64,000 nucleotides of DNA from JAAYPI01 sp036734385. Lineage in GTDB: Bacteria; Bacteroidota; Bacteroidia; Bacteroidales; Paludibacteraceae. Under the pieces are notes generated by a model. That model had not been told where the DNA came from. It searched no databases and saw nothing but the letters and a program-made list of their open reading frames with translations. Where the stretch lies: assembly GCA_036734385.1 (NCBI GenBank), contig DAIMYQ010000005.1, forward strand, positions 1 to 64,000, read 5' to 3'. Below, one piece after another: positions 28,484 to 36,150 of this stretch; position 1 is the stretch's first letter; each line of letters starts with the position of its first letter. The translations under genes were made by a program, and so were the position numbers.

Positions 28484-29482
28484 CTACATTTTATAACATG
28501 ACAAAAACATGGCAAATGCCGATGCGGCTTTTCCACTCTCAAGAGATTTGATAGCCTCTTGTTTACAAGTTTCAATATCTTTAGTCGGACAAATAACACG
28601 TATTGCTAAAGCTGAATTGGCTATTACAACATCTGTTTGTGCTTGCGTTGCTTTATTTGAAAGAACCGCTTTGAAAATATCCGCAGCTTCTTGAATGGAA
28701 TTTCCAGCAAATAAATTCTTTTGTTGTAATGATTTAAAACCCATTTGTTCAGGAGTATACAATTCTTCACCATATTTGGTAATAATCTTGGTTTGGGCAG
28801 TAAGAGACACCTCGTCATAACCATCTAAAGAATGTACTAAGGCATATTGACCATCCAACTTTTGATTGATATAATTGTACAACCGCATCATTTTCAAATT
28901 ATAAACGCCTAATAGTTGATAGGTTGGTCTGGCGGGACTAATGAGAGGACCAAGCACATTGAAAAAAGTACGAACACCCAGTGCCTTACGAATCGGCGCT
29001 ACATTTTTCATTGCCGGATTAAACAAAGGAGCATGTAAAAAAGCAAACCCTGACGTTTCTATTGATTTACGAATAACACCCATATCTGTCGTAAATTTAG
29101 CTCCGTAGAATTCCAAAACATTAGAAGCTCCACTGATAGAAGTTGAACCGTAATTTCCATGTTTGGCTACTTTGTACCCAGCTCCTGCCAAGACAAAACA
29201 GCTCAAGGTTGAAATATTGAAAGTGTTTTTTCCATCACCACCCGTACCAACAATATCTATCGGCTTATATTCTGACAAATCAGAAGGCAAAGCCATAGCT
29301 AACAAGGCTTCTCTAAACCCTATCAATTCTTCCAAGGTGATATTTCTCATCAAGAAGACTGAAATAAAAGCAGCTATTTGCGATTCATTGTATAGACCCT
29401 GTCCTATCTTAGTCAGTACACCTGCAGCTTCTTCTCTAGAAAGACTTTTCTGTTCGAATAATTCTGTTAATATCTGTTTCAT
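28484..29482 (-). CDS. trpD: anthranilate phosphoribosyltransferase
   Basis: This 332-residue enzyme transfers the phosphoribosyl group of PRPP to anthranilate. The PRPP/Mg-binding GTGGDGKNTFNIST at about 79-92 and KHGNYGSTSISGASNVLE are intact, and the length is normal. It is not fused to the glutaminase TrpG, which is a separate gene 11 nt upstream. Confidence 0.96.
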   Translation of the reverse strand: MKQILTELFEQKSLSREEAAGVLTKIGQGLYNESQIAAFISVFLMRNITLEELIGFREALLAMALPSDLSEYKPIDIVGTGGDGKNTFNISTLSCFVLAGAGYKVAKHGNYGSTSISGASNVLEFYGAKFTTDMGVIRKSIETSGFAFLHAPLFNPAMKNVAPIRKALGVRTFFNVLGPLISPARPTYQLLGVYNLKMMRLYNYINQKLDGQYALVHSLDGYDEVSLTAQTKIITKYGEELYTPEQMGFKSLQQKNLFAGNSIQEAADIFKAVLSNKATQAQTDVVIANSALAIRVICPTKDIETCKQEAIKSLESGKAASAFAMFLSCYKM

Positions 29483-29493
29483 TTTCTTATTTT

Positions 29494-30081
29494 TTAATTT
29501 TCCAACCAGTTTTTAATAATTGTTTCACCACAAGGTGTCAATACGGACTCAGGGTGAAATTGAACGGCACGCACATCGTATTTTTTATGAGACAAAGCCA
29601 TAATCGTTCCTTTTTCATCGATAGCCGTTATCGTTAAGCAATCGGGAAAATTGTCTCTTGAAAGTGCCCAAGAATGATAACGTCCTACTTGTATTTTCTT
29701 TGGAAGGCTCTGAAATAGAACATCATTTTCAACAATTTCAGTTTCAAGAGCAACTCCATGATATACATTAGACAAATTAACGAGCTTTCCACCAAAAGCT
29801 TCCCCTATAGCTTGTAAACCAAGACAAACGCCCAAAATACTTTTGGTTGGGGCATAAACTTTTATTAAATCCAGCAAAATACCAGATTCACTTGGAATAC
29901 CCGGGCCCGGAGAAAGTAAAATCTTATCATATTGATCAACTGACTCTATGGAAATCTTATCATTTCGATAAACTTCAACGTTCATATATCCAAGTTGTTT
30001 TACCAAATGAACCAAATTATACGTAAACGAATCGTAATTATCAAAAACCAAAATACGCATATCTTTTTTATCTTTTTTCAT
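29494..30081 (-). CDS. trpG: anthranilate synthase glutamine amidotransferase subunit
   Basis: This 195-residue class I glutaminase supplies ammonia to TrpE. The nucleophile is Cys86 in GVCLGLQAIGEAFGG, and the His-Glu pair is in VQFHPESVLTP. The start at 30081 is preferred because AAAAGGAG lies 8 nt upstream; the alternative ATG at 30060 (MRILVFDNYDSF) begins at the conserved domain but lacks such a site. It might also serve folate synthesis, as in other bacteria; no evidence here. Confidence 0.95.
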   Translation of the reverse strand: MKKDKKDMRILVFDNYDSFTYNLVHLVKQLGYMNVEVYRNDKISIESVDQYDKILLSPGPGIPSESGILLDLIKVYAPTKSILGVCLGLQAIGEAFGGKLVNLSNVYHGVALETEIVENDVLFQSLPKKIQVGRYHSWALSRDNFPDCLTITAIDEKGTIMALSHKKYDVRAVQFHPESVLTPCGETIIKNWLEN

Positions 30082-30095
30082 AATGAATTCTCCTT

Positions 30096-31490
30096 TTATT
30101 TTTCAGATGCTTTCTTAATGGCTGCCGTCAATGCTGCCAACTTGTTATTAACTTCTTGTAATTCGCTTTCTTCGGACGATTTTGCCACAATTCCAGCACC
30201 GGCTTGATAGTATAAAGTGTTGTCCTTACTTAAAAATGACCGTATAGTTATTGCTTGGTTAAATGTACCGTCAAATCCGATATAACCAATACATCCGCCA
30301 TAAATTCCTCGATTGCGATTTTCCACACAATTAATAATTTCAATAGCACGAACTTTCGGTGCTCCGGAAAGAGTTCCGGCAGGAAAAGTATCAGAAAACA
30401 AGCGAATAAAATTCGTACCCTTTTCGACCTCTCCACTCACTTGTGAAACCAAATGCAACACGTGTGAGAAATATTGTACTTCACGGAAAATTTCAACCTG
30501 AACATTGTGAGCATTTCTACTCAAGTCATTTCTAGCTAAATCGACAAGCATGACATGTTCGGCATTTTCCTTAGGGTCATTGCGTAATTGTTCTGCCAAC
30601 AACAAATCTTTGGCATCATCACCCGTTCTGCGGAAAGTACCTGCAATAGGATTAATATATGCCTTATCCTTTTTTACGACAAGATGAGCCTCCGGTGAAG
30701 AACCAAAAACACGAAAAGCACCATAGTCGAAATAAAAAAGATACGGCGAGGGGTTAATAGAACGTAGATGACGATATAAAGTAAAATCATCTCCTTCATA
30801 TTTTTGATAAAAACGACGAGAAAGGACTATTTGAAAAACATCGCCACGAAAACAAGCTTGTTTACCAACAGCTACCATATTTTTATATTCCTCATCGGTA
30901 ATATCGGATTCTTCCTTACCTAAGCCACAAAAATAATAGGTAGCAAAATTCATATTATTTAAGATTGACTCTATATCCTCCAATGTACACGTCTCACCCT
31001 CAGGAACATTTTCAATCAAAGTCAATTCGTTCTTAAAATGATTTACGGCAATCGTATAGCGATAAAATAAATAATACATTTCAGGATAATCATATTCCTT
31101 AACGGCATGATTTTCCATTTTTATGTCATCAAAATAACGAACCGATTCAAAAGTTGTGTAACCAAAAAAACCGTTTACAAAAGGTTTCTCTCCTTTTTCT
31201 TCAAACGTAAAAGAATGAATAAAATCATTAAATTCCTTAGAAACAGAAGTTTTGTCTTTTACTAAAGCTGTTTTCTTTTTTTTAGTGGGAAGCTCCATTT
31301 CGATCATATTCTCTCTGACAGAAAAAGAAGCCAGAGGGCAAAATGCAATAAAAGAATAACTATTATCGCCTCCATGATAATCCGAACTTTCCAATAAGGC
31401 TGATTGCGGATATAAATCTCTTATTTTCAAATAGATGCTAACAGGAGTTTGAATATCTCCTAACATTTTTTTTGTATATACGGTAAACAT
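30096..31490 (-). CDS. trpE: anthranilate synthase component I
   Basis: This 464-residue chorismate-utilising enzyme shows the N-terminal Trp feedback site signature LLESSDY at 32-38. In the C-terminal domain it shows PERxxxVD-like LVDLARNDLSRNAH and GTLSGAPKVRAIEII. The LLES motif identifies anthranilate synthase rather than para-aminobenzoate synthase and predicts allosteric inhibition by tryptophan. The ATG at 31490 begins the conserved domain; the frame's extension to 31637 overlaps trpB and is rejected. Confidence 0.96.
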   Translation of the reverse strand: MFTVYTKKMLGDIQTPVSIYLKIRDLYPQSALLESSDYHGGDNSYSFIAFCPLASFSVRENMIEMELPTKKKKTALVKDKTSVSKEFNDFIHSFTFEEKGEKPFVNGFFGYTTFESVRYFDDIKMENHAVKEYDYPEMYYLFYRYTIAVNHFKNELTLIENVPEGETCTLEDIESILNNMNFATYYFCGLGKEESDITDEEYKNMVAVGKQACFRGDVFQIVLSRRFYQKYEGDDFTLYRHLRSINPSPYLFYFDYGAFRVFGSSPEAHLVVKKDKAYINPIAGTFRRTGDDAKDLLLAEQLRNDPKENAEHVMLVDLARNDLSRNAHNVQVEIFREVQYFSHVLHLVSQVSGEVEKGTNFIRLFSDTFPAGTLSGAPKVRAIEIINCVENRNRGIYGGCIGYIGFDGTFNQAITIRSFLSKDNTLYYQAGAGIVAKSSEESELQEVNNKLAALTAAIKKASEK

Positions 31491-31521
31491 AATTATTTCG
31501 TTTTTAATTAGTATTTCGTGA

Positions 31522-32703
31522 CTAAAACTTGATGCGTTGGCAATAAGTATCCATATCCTTATCACCCCTGCCCGATACTGTAAGAACAACCAAATCAGTC
31601 GTTTTAAAGGTGAATTTCGACAATACGGCCAAGGCATGAGAACTTTCTAATGCAGGAATAATACCCTCCAAACGAGTCAGTTGGAATGCAGCGTTTAAAG
31701 CTTCTTGATCTGTTACGGCAAACACCTTCGAACGACCTTCTTTTGCCAAAAAAGCATGCATTGGACCGATACCTGGGTAATCAAGCCCGGCAGAAATAGA
31801 ATAGGGTTCGATTACCTGCCCGTCTTCAGTTTGCATAATCAATGTTCTACTCCCATGCAAAATTCCTTCTCGTCCACAATGTATGGTTGCAGCTGTTTCT
31901 TCCGTATCAACACCAAGACCGGCAGCTTCTGCGGCAAAAAGTTTTACTTTTTCATCTTGCAAATAATGATAAAATGTTCCCGCAGCATTGCTACCTCCAC
32001 CCACACAAGCAATCAAATAATCAGGCGTATCTTTGCCTTCATGTTCTAACAATTGTTTTTTTATTTCTTCACTAATGACGGATTGGAAACGAGCAACCAT
32101 GTCAGGATATGGGTGCGGGCCTACCACCGACCCTATGATGTAAAAAGTATCATGCGGATTGCAAGTCCAATCTCTAATAGCCTCATTGGTAGCATCTTTC
32201 AAGGTTTTATTTCCAGAAGTAACAGGAACTACAGTTGCTCCTAACATTTGCATGCGTTGCACATTCAAAAATTGTCTTTTAACATCGGTTTCCCCCATGT
32301 AAACAATACATTCCATATTCATTAATGCACAAACAGTAGCAGTTGCCACACCATGTTGTCCGGCTCCGGTTTCGGCTACAATACGTGTTTTACCCATTCT
32401 TCTGGCCAACAAAATTTGCCCCAAAGCATTGTTAAGTTTATGTGCTCCTGTATGGCACAAATCTTCTCTTTTCAAATAGACTTTTGCACCTACGGCTTCC
32501 GACAATCTATTGGCAAAATACAATGGAGTAGGACGACCAACATAATCTTTTAAAAGTTGATTATATTCTTTTCTAAAATCAGTCTCCTCTATAATTTCCA
32601 AATATCTTTTTTGCAAATCAGCAACGCTTTTTTGCAAAATTTCAGGAACATAAGCTCCTCCAAATGTTCCATAATAACCTTTTGTATCAACTTCGTATTT
32701 CAT
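31522..32703 (-). CDS. trpB: tryptophan synthase beta chain
   Basis: This 393-residue PLP enzyme condenses indole with serine. The PLP lysine is K89 in HTGAHKLNNALGQ, and GGGSNAAGTF binds the cofactor phosphate. It is TrpB1-type, consistent with a TrpA partner. It is the first structural gene of the operon, trpB-E-G-D-C-F-A, an order common in Bacteroidota. The start at 32703 is the family N-terminus (MKYEVDTKGYYGTFGG); the longer frame to 32739 runs into the attenuator T-tract. Confidence 0.97.
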   Translation of the reverse strand: MKYEVDTKGYYGTFGGAYVPEILQKSVADLQKRYLEIIEETDFRKEYNQLLKDYVGRPTPLYFANRLSEAVGAKVYLKREDLCHTGAHKLNNALGQILLARRMGKTRIVAETGAGQHGVATATVCALMNMECIVYMGETDVKRQFLNVQRMQMLGATVVPVTSGNKTLKDATNEAIRDWTCNPHDTFYIIGSVVGPHPYPDMVARFQSVISEEIKKQLLEHEGKDTPDYLIACVGGGSNAAGTFYHYLQDEKVKLFAAEAAGLGVDTEETAATIHCGREGILHGSRTLIMQTEDGQVIEPYSISAGLDYPGIGPMHAFLAKEGRSKVFAVTDQEALNAAFQLTRLEGIIPALESSHALAVLSKFTFKTTDLVVLTVSGRGDKDMDTYCQRIKF

Positions 32704-32730
32704 ATTTTTAAAATTTATTTCGTTTAAGAC

Positions 32731-32770
32731 AAAAAACAAAAAAGCCTGTCGTGAAATCGACAGGCTTTTT
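32731..32770 (-). terminator. trp attenuator terminator
   Basis: On the minus strand, AAAAAGCCTGTCG (32770-32758) pairs with CGACAGGCTTTTT (32751-32739) around a 6-nt loop, and a long T-rich tract follows. It lies between the leader peptide and trpB, so it must be conditional. The competing antiterminator pairs 32817-32807 with 32770-32760 (9 of 11 positions). Confidence 0.92.
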
Positions 32771-32820
32771 AGACTTAGTTTATATTATATTTTCATTTCA
32801 TCAAATAATAAGCATGTGAC

Positions 32821-32880
32821 TCACAAACTAAAGTTTTGTAAGTGCCACCACCAATAATTATTCAATGATAAATTTGTCAT
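32821..32880 (-). CDS. trpL: trp operon leader peptide
   Basis: This is a 19-codon reading frame, MTNLSLNNYWWWHLQNFSL, followed by TGA. Codons 10-12 (32853-32845) are three consecutive TGG. It is too short to be found by length-based ORF searches. It lies about 20 nt downstream of a Bacteroidota promoter and upstream of a terminator hairpin that precedes trpB. A ribosome stalling on the Trp codons when charged tRNA-Trp is scarce would cover GTGGC (32848-32844), which otherwise pairs with GTCAC (32820-32816). That frees the antiterminator strand at 32817-32807. Recognition rests on direct reading of the sequence; the mechanism is by analogy with proteobacterial trpL. Confidence 0.92.
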   Translation of the reverse strand: MTNLSLNNYWWWHLQNFSL

Positions 32881-32903
32881 GTTTTTTCGTTATAATTACG
32901 AGG

Positions 32904-32935
32904 CAAAAGTCATATATTTTTTTTAATTAGACAAA
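32904..32935 (-). promoter_or_regulatory. trp operon promoter
   Basis: On the minus strand TTTG (32935-32932), a 20-nt spacer and GACTTTTG (32911-32904) fit the Bacteroidota consensus with one mismatch (GA for TA) in the -7 element. The start point should fall near 32897, leaving a leader of about 17 nt before trpL. Confidence 0.65.
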
Positions 32936-33062
32936 TATTTTTCAATATTTTTTCAAAGCAATTAATTTTTTCACATAAACCATCATTGACAAGGCTTTTT
33001 GTACCATTTATTTTAGCCGAGATTATTTTTGTTGCAAAGTTTTTGATATTACATTTTTATCC

Positions 33063-33070
33063 TAACTTTG
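33063..33070 (+). promoter_or_regulatory. -7 element upstream of the aminotransferase gene
   Basis: TAACTTTG matches TAnnTTTG. A TTTTG lies 17 nt upstream, slightly shorter than the usual spacing. Confidence 0.5.
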
Positions 33071-33096
33071 TGGGCTCTATTTAAAGACAAAACGAT

Positions 33097-34296
33097 ATGC
33101 CTCAGACATCACAACGTGGGCAATTAATGCCAGCATCGCCTATTCGAAAATTAGTACCTCTTTCTGACCAAGCTAAAGAAAGGGGAATTAAAGTTTACCA
33201 TTTAAATATCGGACAACCGGATTTACAAACTCCCGAAATTGCGTTGGACAGCCTACTAAACGTGGATAGAAAGATTTTGGAATACAGTCCGAGTGACGGT
33301 ATAAAGTCTTTGCGACTAAAGTTGGTTGAATATTATAAACGTTTCAATATTAATGTAGATGTTTCGGATATAATCATTACTACCGGAGGTTCGGAAGCCG
33401 TAAATTTTGCTTTCATGTCTTGCCTAGAGCCAGGTGATGAAATCATTGTGCCGGAACCCGCTTATGCTAACTATACGGCATTTGCAATTAGTGCCGGTGC
33501 CATCATTAAGCCCGTTATTTCTTCAATAGAAGAAGGTTTTGCCTTGCCAAGTATTGAAAAATTTGAAGAACTAATCACGCCTAAAACGAAAGGAATTCTT
33601 ATCTGCAACCCAAACAATCCGACGGGATATTTGTATACGCAAGAAGAAATGAACAAAATTCGTGATTTGGTTAAAAAATACGATCTATATCTTTTCTCTG
33701 ATGAAGTTTATCGTGAATTTTGTTATACCGGAGCTCCCTACATTTCAGCTTTCCATTTGGAAGGAATTGAACAAAATGTCGTCCTATTTGATTCTTTCTC
33801 AAAACGTTACAGTGAATGCGGCATACGCGTTGGAGCATTAGTTTGCAAAAATAAAGCAGTAAAAGAAAGCGTTATGAAATTTTGTCAAGCAAGACTGAGT
33901 CCACCTCTTATTGGGCAATTAATTGCAGAGGCATCTATTGACACTCCTCAGAGCTATATGTTAGAAATGTACAATGAATACTTGGAACGTCGGAAATATT
34001 TAATAGATGGATTAAACAGAATTCCGGGAGTATATTCCCCTATCCCGATGGGTGCTTTTTACACTGTTGCTCGTCTACCAATTGATGACTCCGATAAATT
34101 CTGTGCATGGTTACTGGAAGAGTTCGAGTACGAAGGACAAACCATTATGATGGCTCCTGCTTCGGGTTTTTACACCACCCCTGACGTGGGAAGAAACGAA
34201 GTTCGTCTAGCATATGTCATTAAAAAGGAAGAACTAAAAAAAGCACTTATCGTGTTGGAAAAAGCCTTGGAAGTATATCCGGGAAGAACTGAATAA
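33097..34296 (+). CDS. class I/II pyridoxal phosphate aminotransferase
   Basis: This 399-residue fold-type I PLP enzyme is of the aspartate/aromatic aminotransferase group. It shows NIGQPDLQTP near the N-terminus, CNPNNPTGYLYT, SDEVYREF, and the PLP lysine in DSFSKRYSECGIRVG. The usual substrate in this clade is aspartate or an aromatic amino acid. The gene diverges from the trp operon, which makes an aromatic amino-acid role attractive but unproven. Confidence 0.88.
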   Translation: MPQTSQRGQLMPASPIRKLVPLSDQAKERGIKVYHLNIGQPDLQTPEIALDSLLNVDRKILEYSPSDGIKSLRLKLVEYYKRFNINVDVSDIIITTGGSEAVNFAFMSCLEPGDEIIVPEPAYANYTAFAISAGAIIKPVISSIEEGFALPSIEKFEELITPKTKGILICNPNNPTGYLYTQEEMNKIRDLVKKYDLYLFSDEVYREFCYTGAPYISAFHLEGIEQNVVLFDSFSKRYSECGIRVGALVCKNKAVKESVMKFCQARLSPPLIGQLIAEASIDTPQSYMLEMYNEYLERRKYLIDGLNRIPGVYSPIPMGAFYTVARLPIDDSDKFCAWLLEEFEYEGQTIMMAPASGFYTTPDVGRNEVRLAYVIKKEELKKALIVLEKALEVYPGRTE

Positions 34297-34355
34297 CTAA
34301 GGTAAAACACCTTAAAAGAACACAAGGAGACAATTATTTTATCTCCTTTAATAGC

Positions 34356-35606
34356 ATGAACCTCGAATTATTTATAGCAAAAAAAATACACTTCACAAAG
34401 AATGCGAATGACAATAGGAAGAAGTCTGAAACGTCTGTTCGCATAGCTATAATTGGAATTGCATTAGGTCTAGCCGTAATGATAGTTGCTGTAGCTATTG
34501 TGATCGGTTTCAAGAGTGAAGTTCAAAAAAAAGTCATTGGTTTTGGTTCCCATATTCAAGTAACAAGCCTAAACAATAATACCACCTACGAAACTCCTCC
34601 AATCACATTTCCCCCTTCTCTAATCAAAGAAATACAAAAAACAAATGGAGTTAAACACACACAACGTTTTTGCACAAAACCGGGAATTATAAAAACGGAA
34701 AATGATTTTCAAGGAATTATTATAAAAGGTATCGATAAAGATTTTGATTGGAAATTCTTTTCCCAAAATTTAGTTGCAGGAGAGGTTTTTCAAGTAAATG
34801 ATAGCACCACAACTAACGATGTAATCATATCAAAAGAAATTGCCGATTTACTTCATTTAAAAGTGAATGATAAATTCTTAACCTATTTTATTGAAGACAA
34901 TATACGAGTACGAAAATTCAATATAAAAGGTATCTATAACTCGAACTTTAGCGAATTTGACAAGTTGTTTGTAATTGCAGACATGAAGCATATACAAAAG
35001 CTTAATGGGTGGAAAGAAAATGAGATTACAGGCATCGAAATTTTGGTAAATGACTACAATAAATTGGATGAAGTTACGGATGCTATTTTTTCAAAAACGG
35101 CCAACAGATTTGAAGAAAATGGAAATACATACTATACAAGAAGTATTAAACAACTACAACCGCAAATATTTAGTTGGCTTGAGTTGCTTAACATGAATGT
35201 TTGGGTTATTCTTATTTTAATGCTTACGGTTGCCGGATTCAGTATTATCTCAGGCTTGCTTATTCTTATTTTGGAAAAAACGAATATGATTGGGATATTA
35301 AAGGCAATGGGAGCTAAAAATTGGTCTATACGTAAAGTTTTCCTGTATCAGGCATGCTTTTTAGTGGGAAAAGGGATGTTTTGGGGAAACGTTTTAGGAA
35401 TTACCATCTGTCTATTGCAAAAATATTTACACATTATTCACTTGGACCCTGCCACTTACTATGTGAATACAGTCCCCATCAATTTGAGCATTCTTTCACT
35501 GATAGCACTAAACTTGCTTACCGGAATATTTTCTTTACTGATTTTGCTCGTACCATCACACATGATTGCAAAAATAAGTCCTGCAAAATCTATTCGTTTT
35601 GAATAG
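34356..35606 (+). CDS. FtsX/LolC-type ABC transporter permease
   Basis: This 416-residue membrane protein has the MacB/LolC layout: an N-terminal helix (about 25-50), a large periplasmic MacB_PCD-like domain (about 60-260) and three C-terminal helices with the FtsX domain (about 280-410). In Bacteroidota such proteins are annotated as lipoprotein-releasing permeases. No ATPase gene is adjacent, so its LolD-like partner must be encoded elsewhere. Its 3' end overlaps the convergent DUF2147 gene by 17 bp. Confidence 0.85.
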   Translation: MNLELFIAKKIHFTKNANDNRKKSETSVRIAIIGIALGLAVMIVAVAIVIGFKSEVQKKVIGFGSHIQVTSLNNNTTYETPPITFPPSLIKEIQKTNGVKHTQRFCTKPGIIKTENDFQGIIIKGIDKDFDWKFFSQNLVAGEVFQVNDSTTTNDVIISKEIADLLHLKVNDKFLTYFIEDNIRVRKFNIKGIYNSNFSEFDKLFVIADMKHIQKLNGWKENEITGIEILVNDYNKLDEVTDAIFSKTANRFEENGNTYYTRSIKQLQPQIFSWLELLNMNVWVILILMLTVAGFSIISGLLILILEKTNMIGILKAMGAKNWSIRKVFLYQACFLVGKGMFWGNVLGITICLLQKYLHIIHLDPATYYVNTVPINLSILSLIALNLLTGIFSLLILLVPSHMIAKISPAKSIRFE

Positions 35607-36060
35607 TTTTTTTGTATCTCTTATCAGAAGATCTTACCCAAACCTGCGTCTGTCCAATACGACCTGATTGATCAACAGAAGCCCTCATGACAAGAGAGTT
35701 ATCACTTTTTCTATATGATATTTTGCAATGATATATTTTTCCTGTTTTTACATCAATGACCGTACCATTTACCAATTCTCCTTTTCTTTCTTTCAAATCA
35801 TTGATAAAGACCATTCCAACTATCTTTTGATTATATAAATTTCCCTTACAAGGGGTGCATAGAACATCTTGCGGATAATCAAAAACAGAAAGTATTTTGC
35901 AAGCATAAAGTCCTTTATCATTCTTAAAAAGTTCTACAATTGCATCAGGTTCTCCTTTGGGTGAAATTCGTATCCATTCTCCCATTAACTTATGTACTTG
36001 TGGCGTCATAGGCAACACAAGAAAAAGAAAAAGGGAAAAAGTCAACATTAGATGTTTCAT
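35590..36060 (-). CDS. DUF2147 family exported protein
   Basis: This 156-residue protein has a signal peptide (MKHLMLTFSLFLFLVLPMTP) and a DUF2147 beta-rich domain, with GEWIRISPKGEPDAIVELF and GTVIDVKTGKIYHCKISY. Function is unknown; the family is thought to be periplasmic or extracytoplasmic. The ATG at 36060 is preferred over 36072, since the -7 element at 36091-36084 would place the transcript start only about 5 nt before 36072. Confidence 0.85.
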   Translation of the reverse strand: MKHLMLTFSLFLFLVLPMTPQVHKLMGEWIRISPKGEPDAIVELFKNDKGLYACKILSVFDYPQDVLCTPCKGNLYNQKIVGMVFINDLKERKGELVNGTVIDVKTGKIYHCKISYRKSDNSLVMRASVDQSGRIGQTQVWVRSSDKRYKKTIQNE

Positions 36061-36083
36061 ACGAGAAAACATTTTACTTATTA

Positions 36084-36091
36084 CAAATATA
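36084..36091 (-). promoter_or_regulatory. -7 element for the DUF2147 gene
   Basis: TATATTTG on the minus strand matches TAnnTTTG. It is back to back with the plus-strand promoter at 36100-36130. Confidence 0.5.
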
Positions 36092-36099
36092 ATAAAATA

Positions 36100-36130
36100 A
36101 TTGTGAAAAAAAATAAAAAACGTACTTTTG
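36100..36130 (+). promoter_or_regulatory. promoter of the secreted nuclease gene
   Basis: ATTG (36100-36103), a 19-nt spacer and TACTTTTG (36123-36130) fit the consensus. Transcription would start near 36137, which excludes the ATG at 36052 as a start and supports GTG at 36151. Confidence 0.65.
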
Positions 36131-36150
36131 TGTATAATACTAATCAGCTA

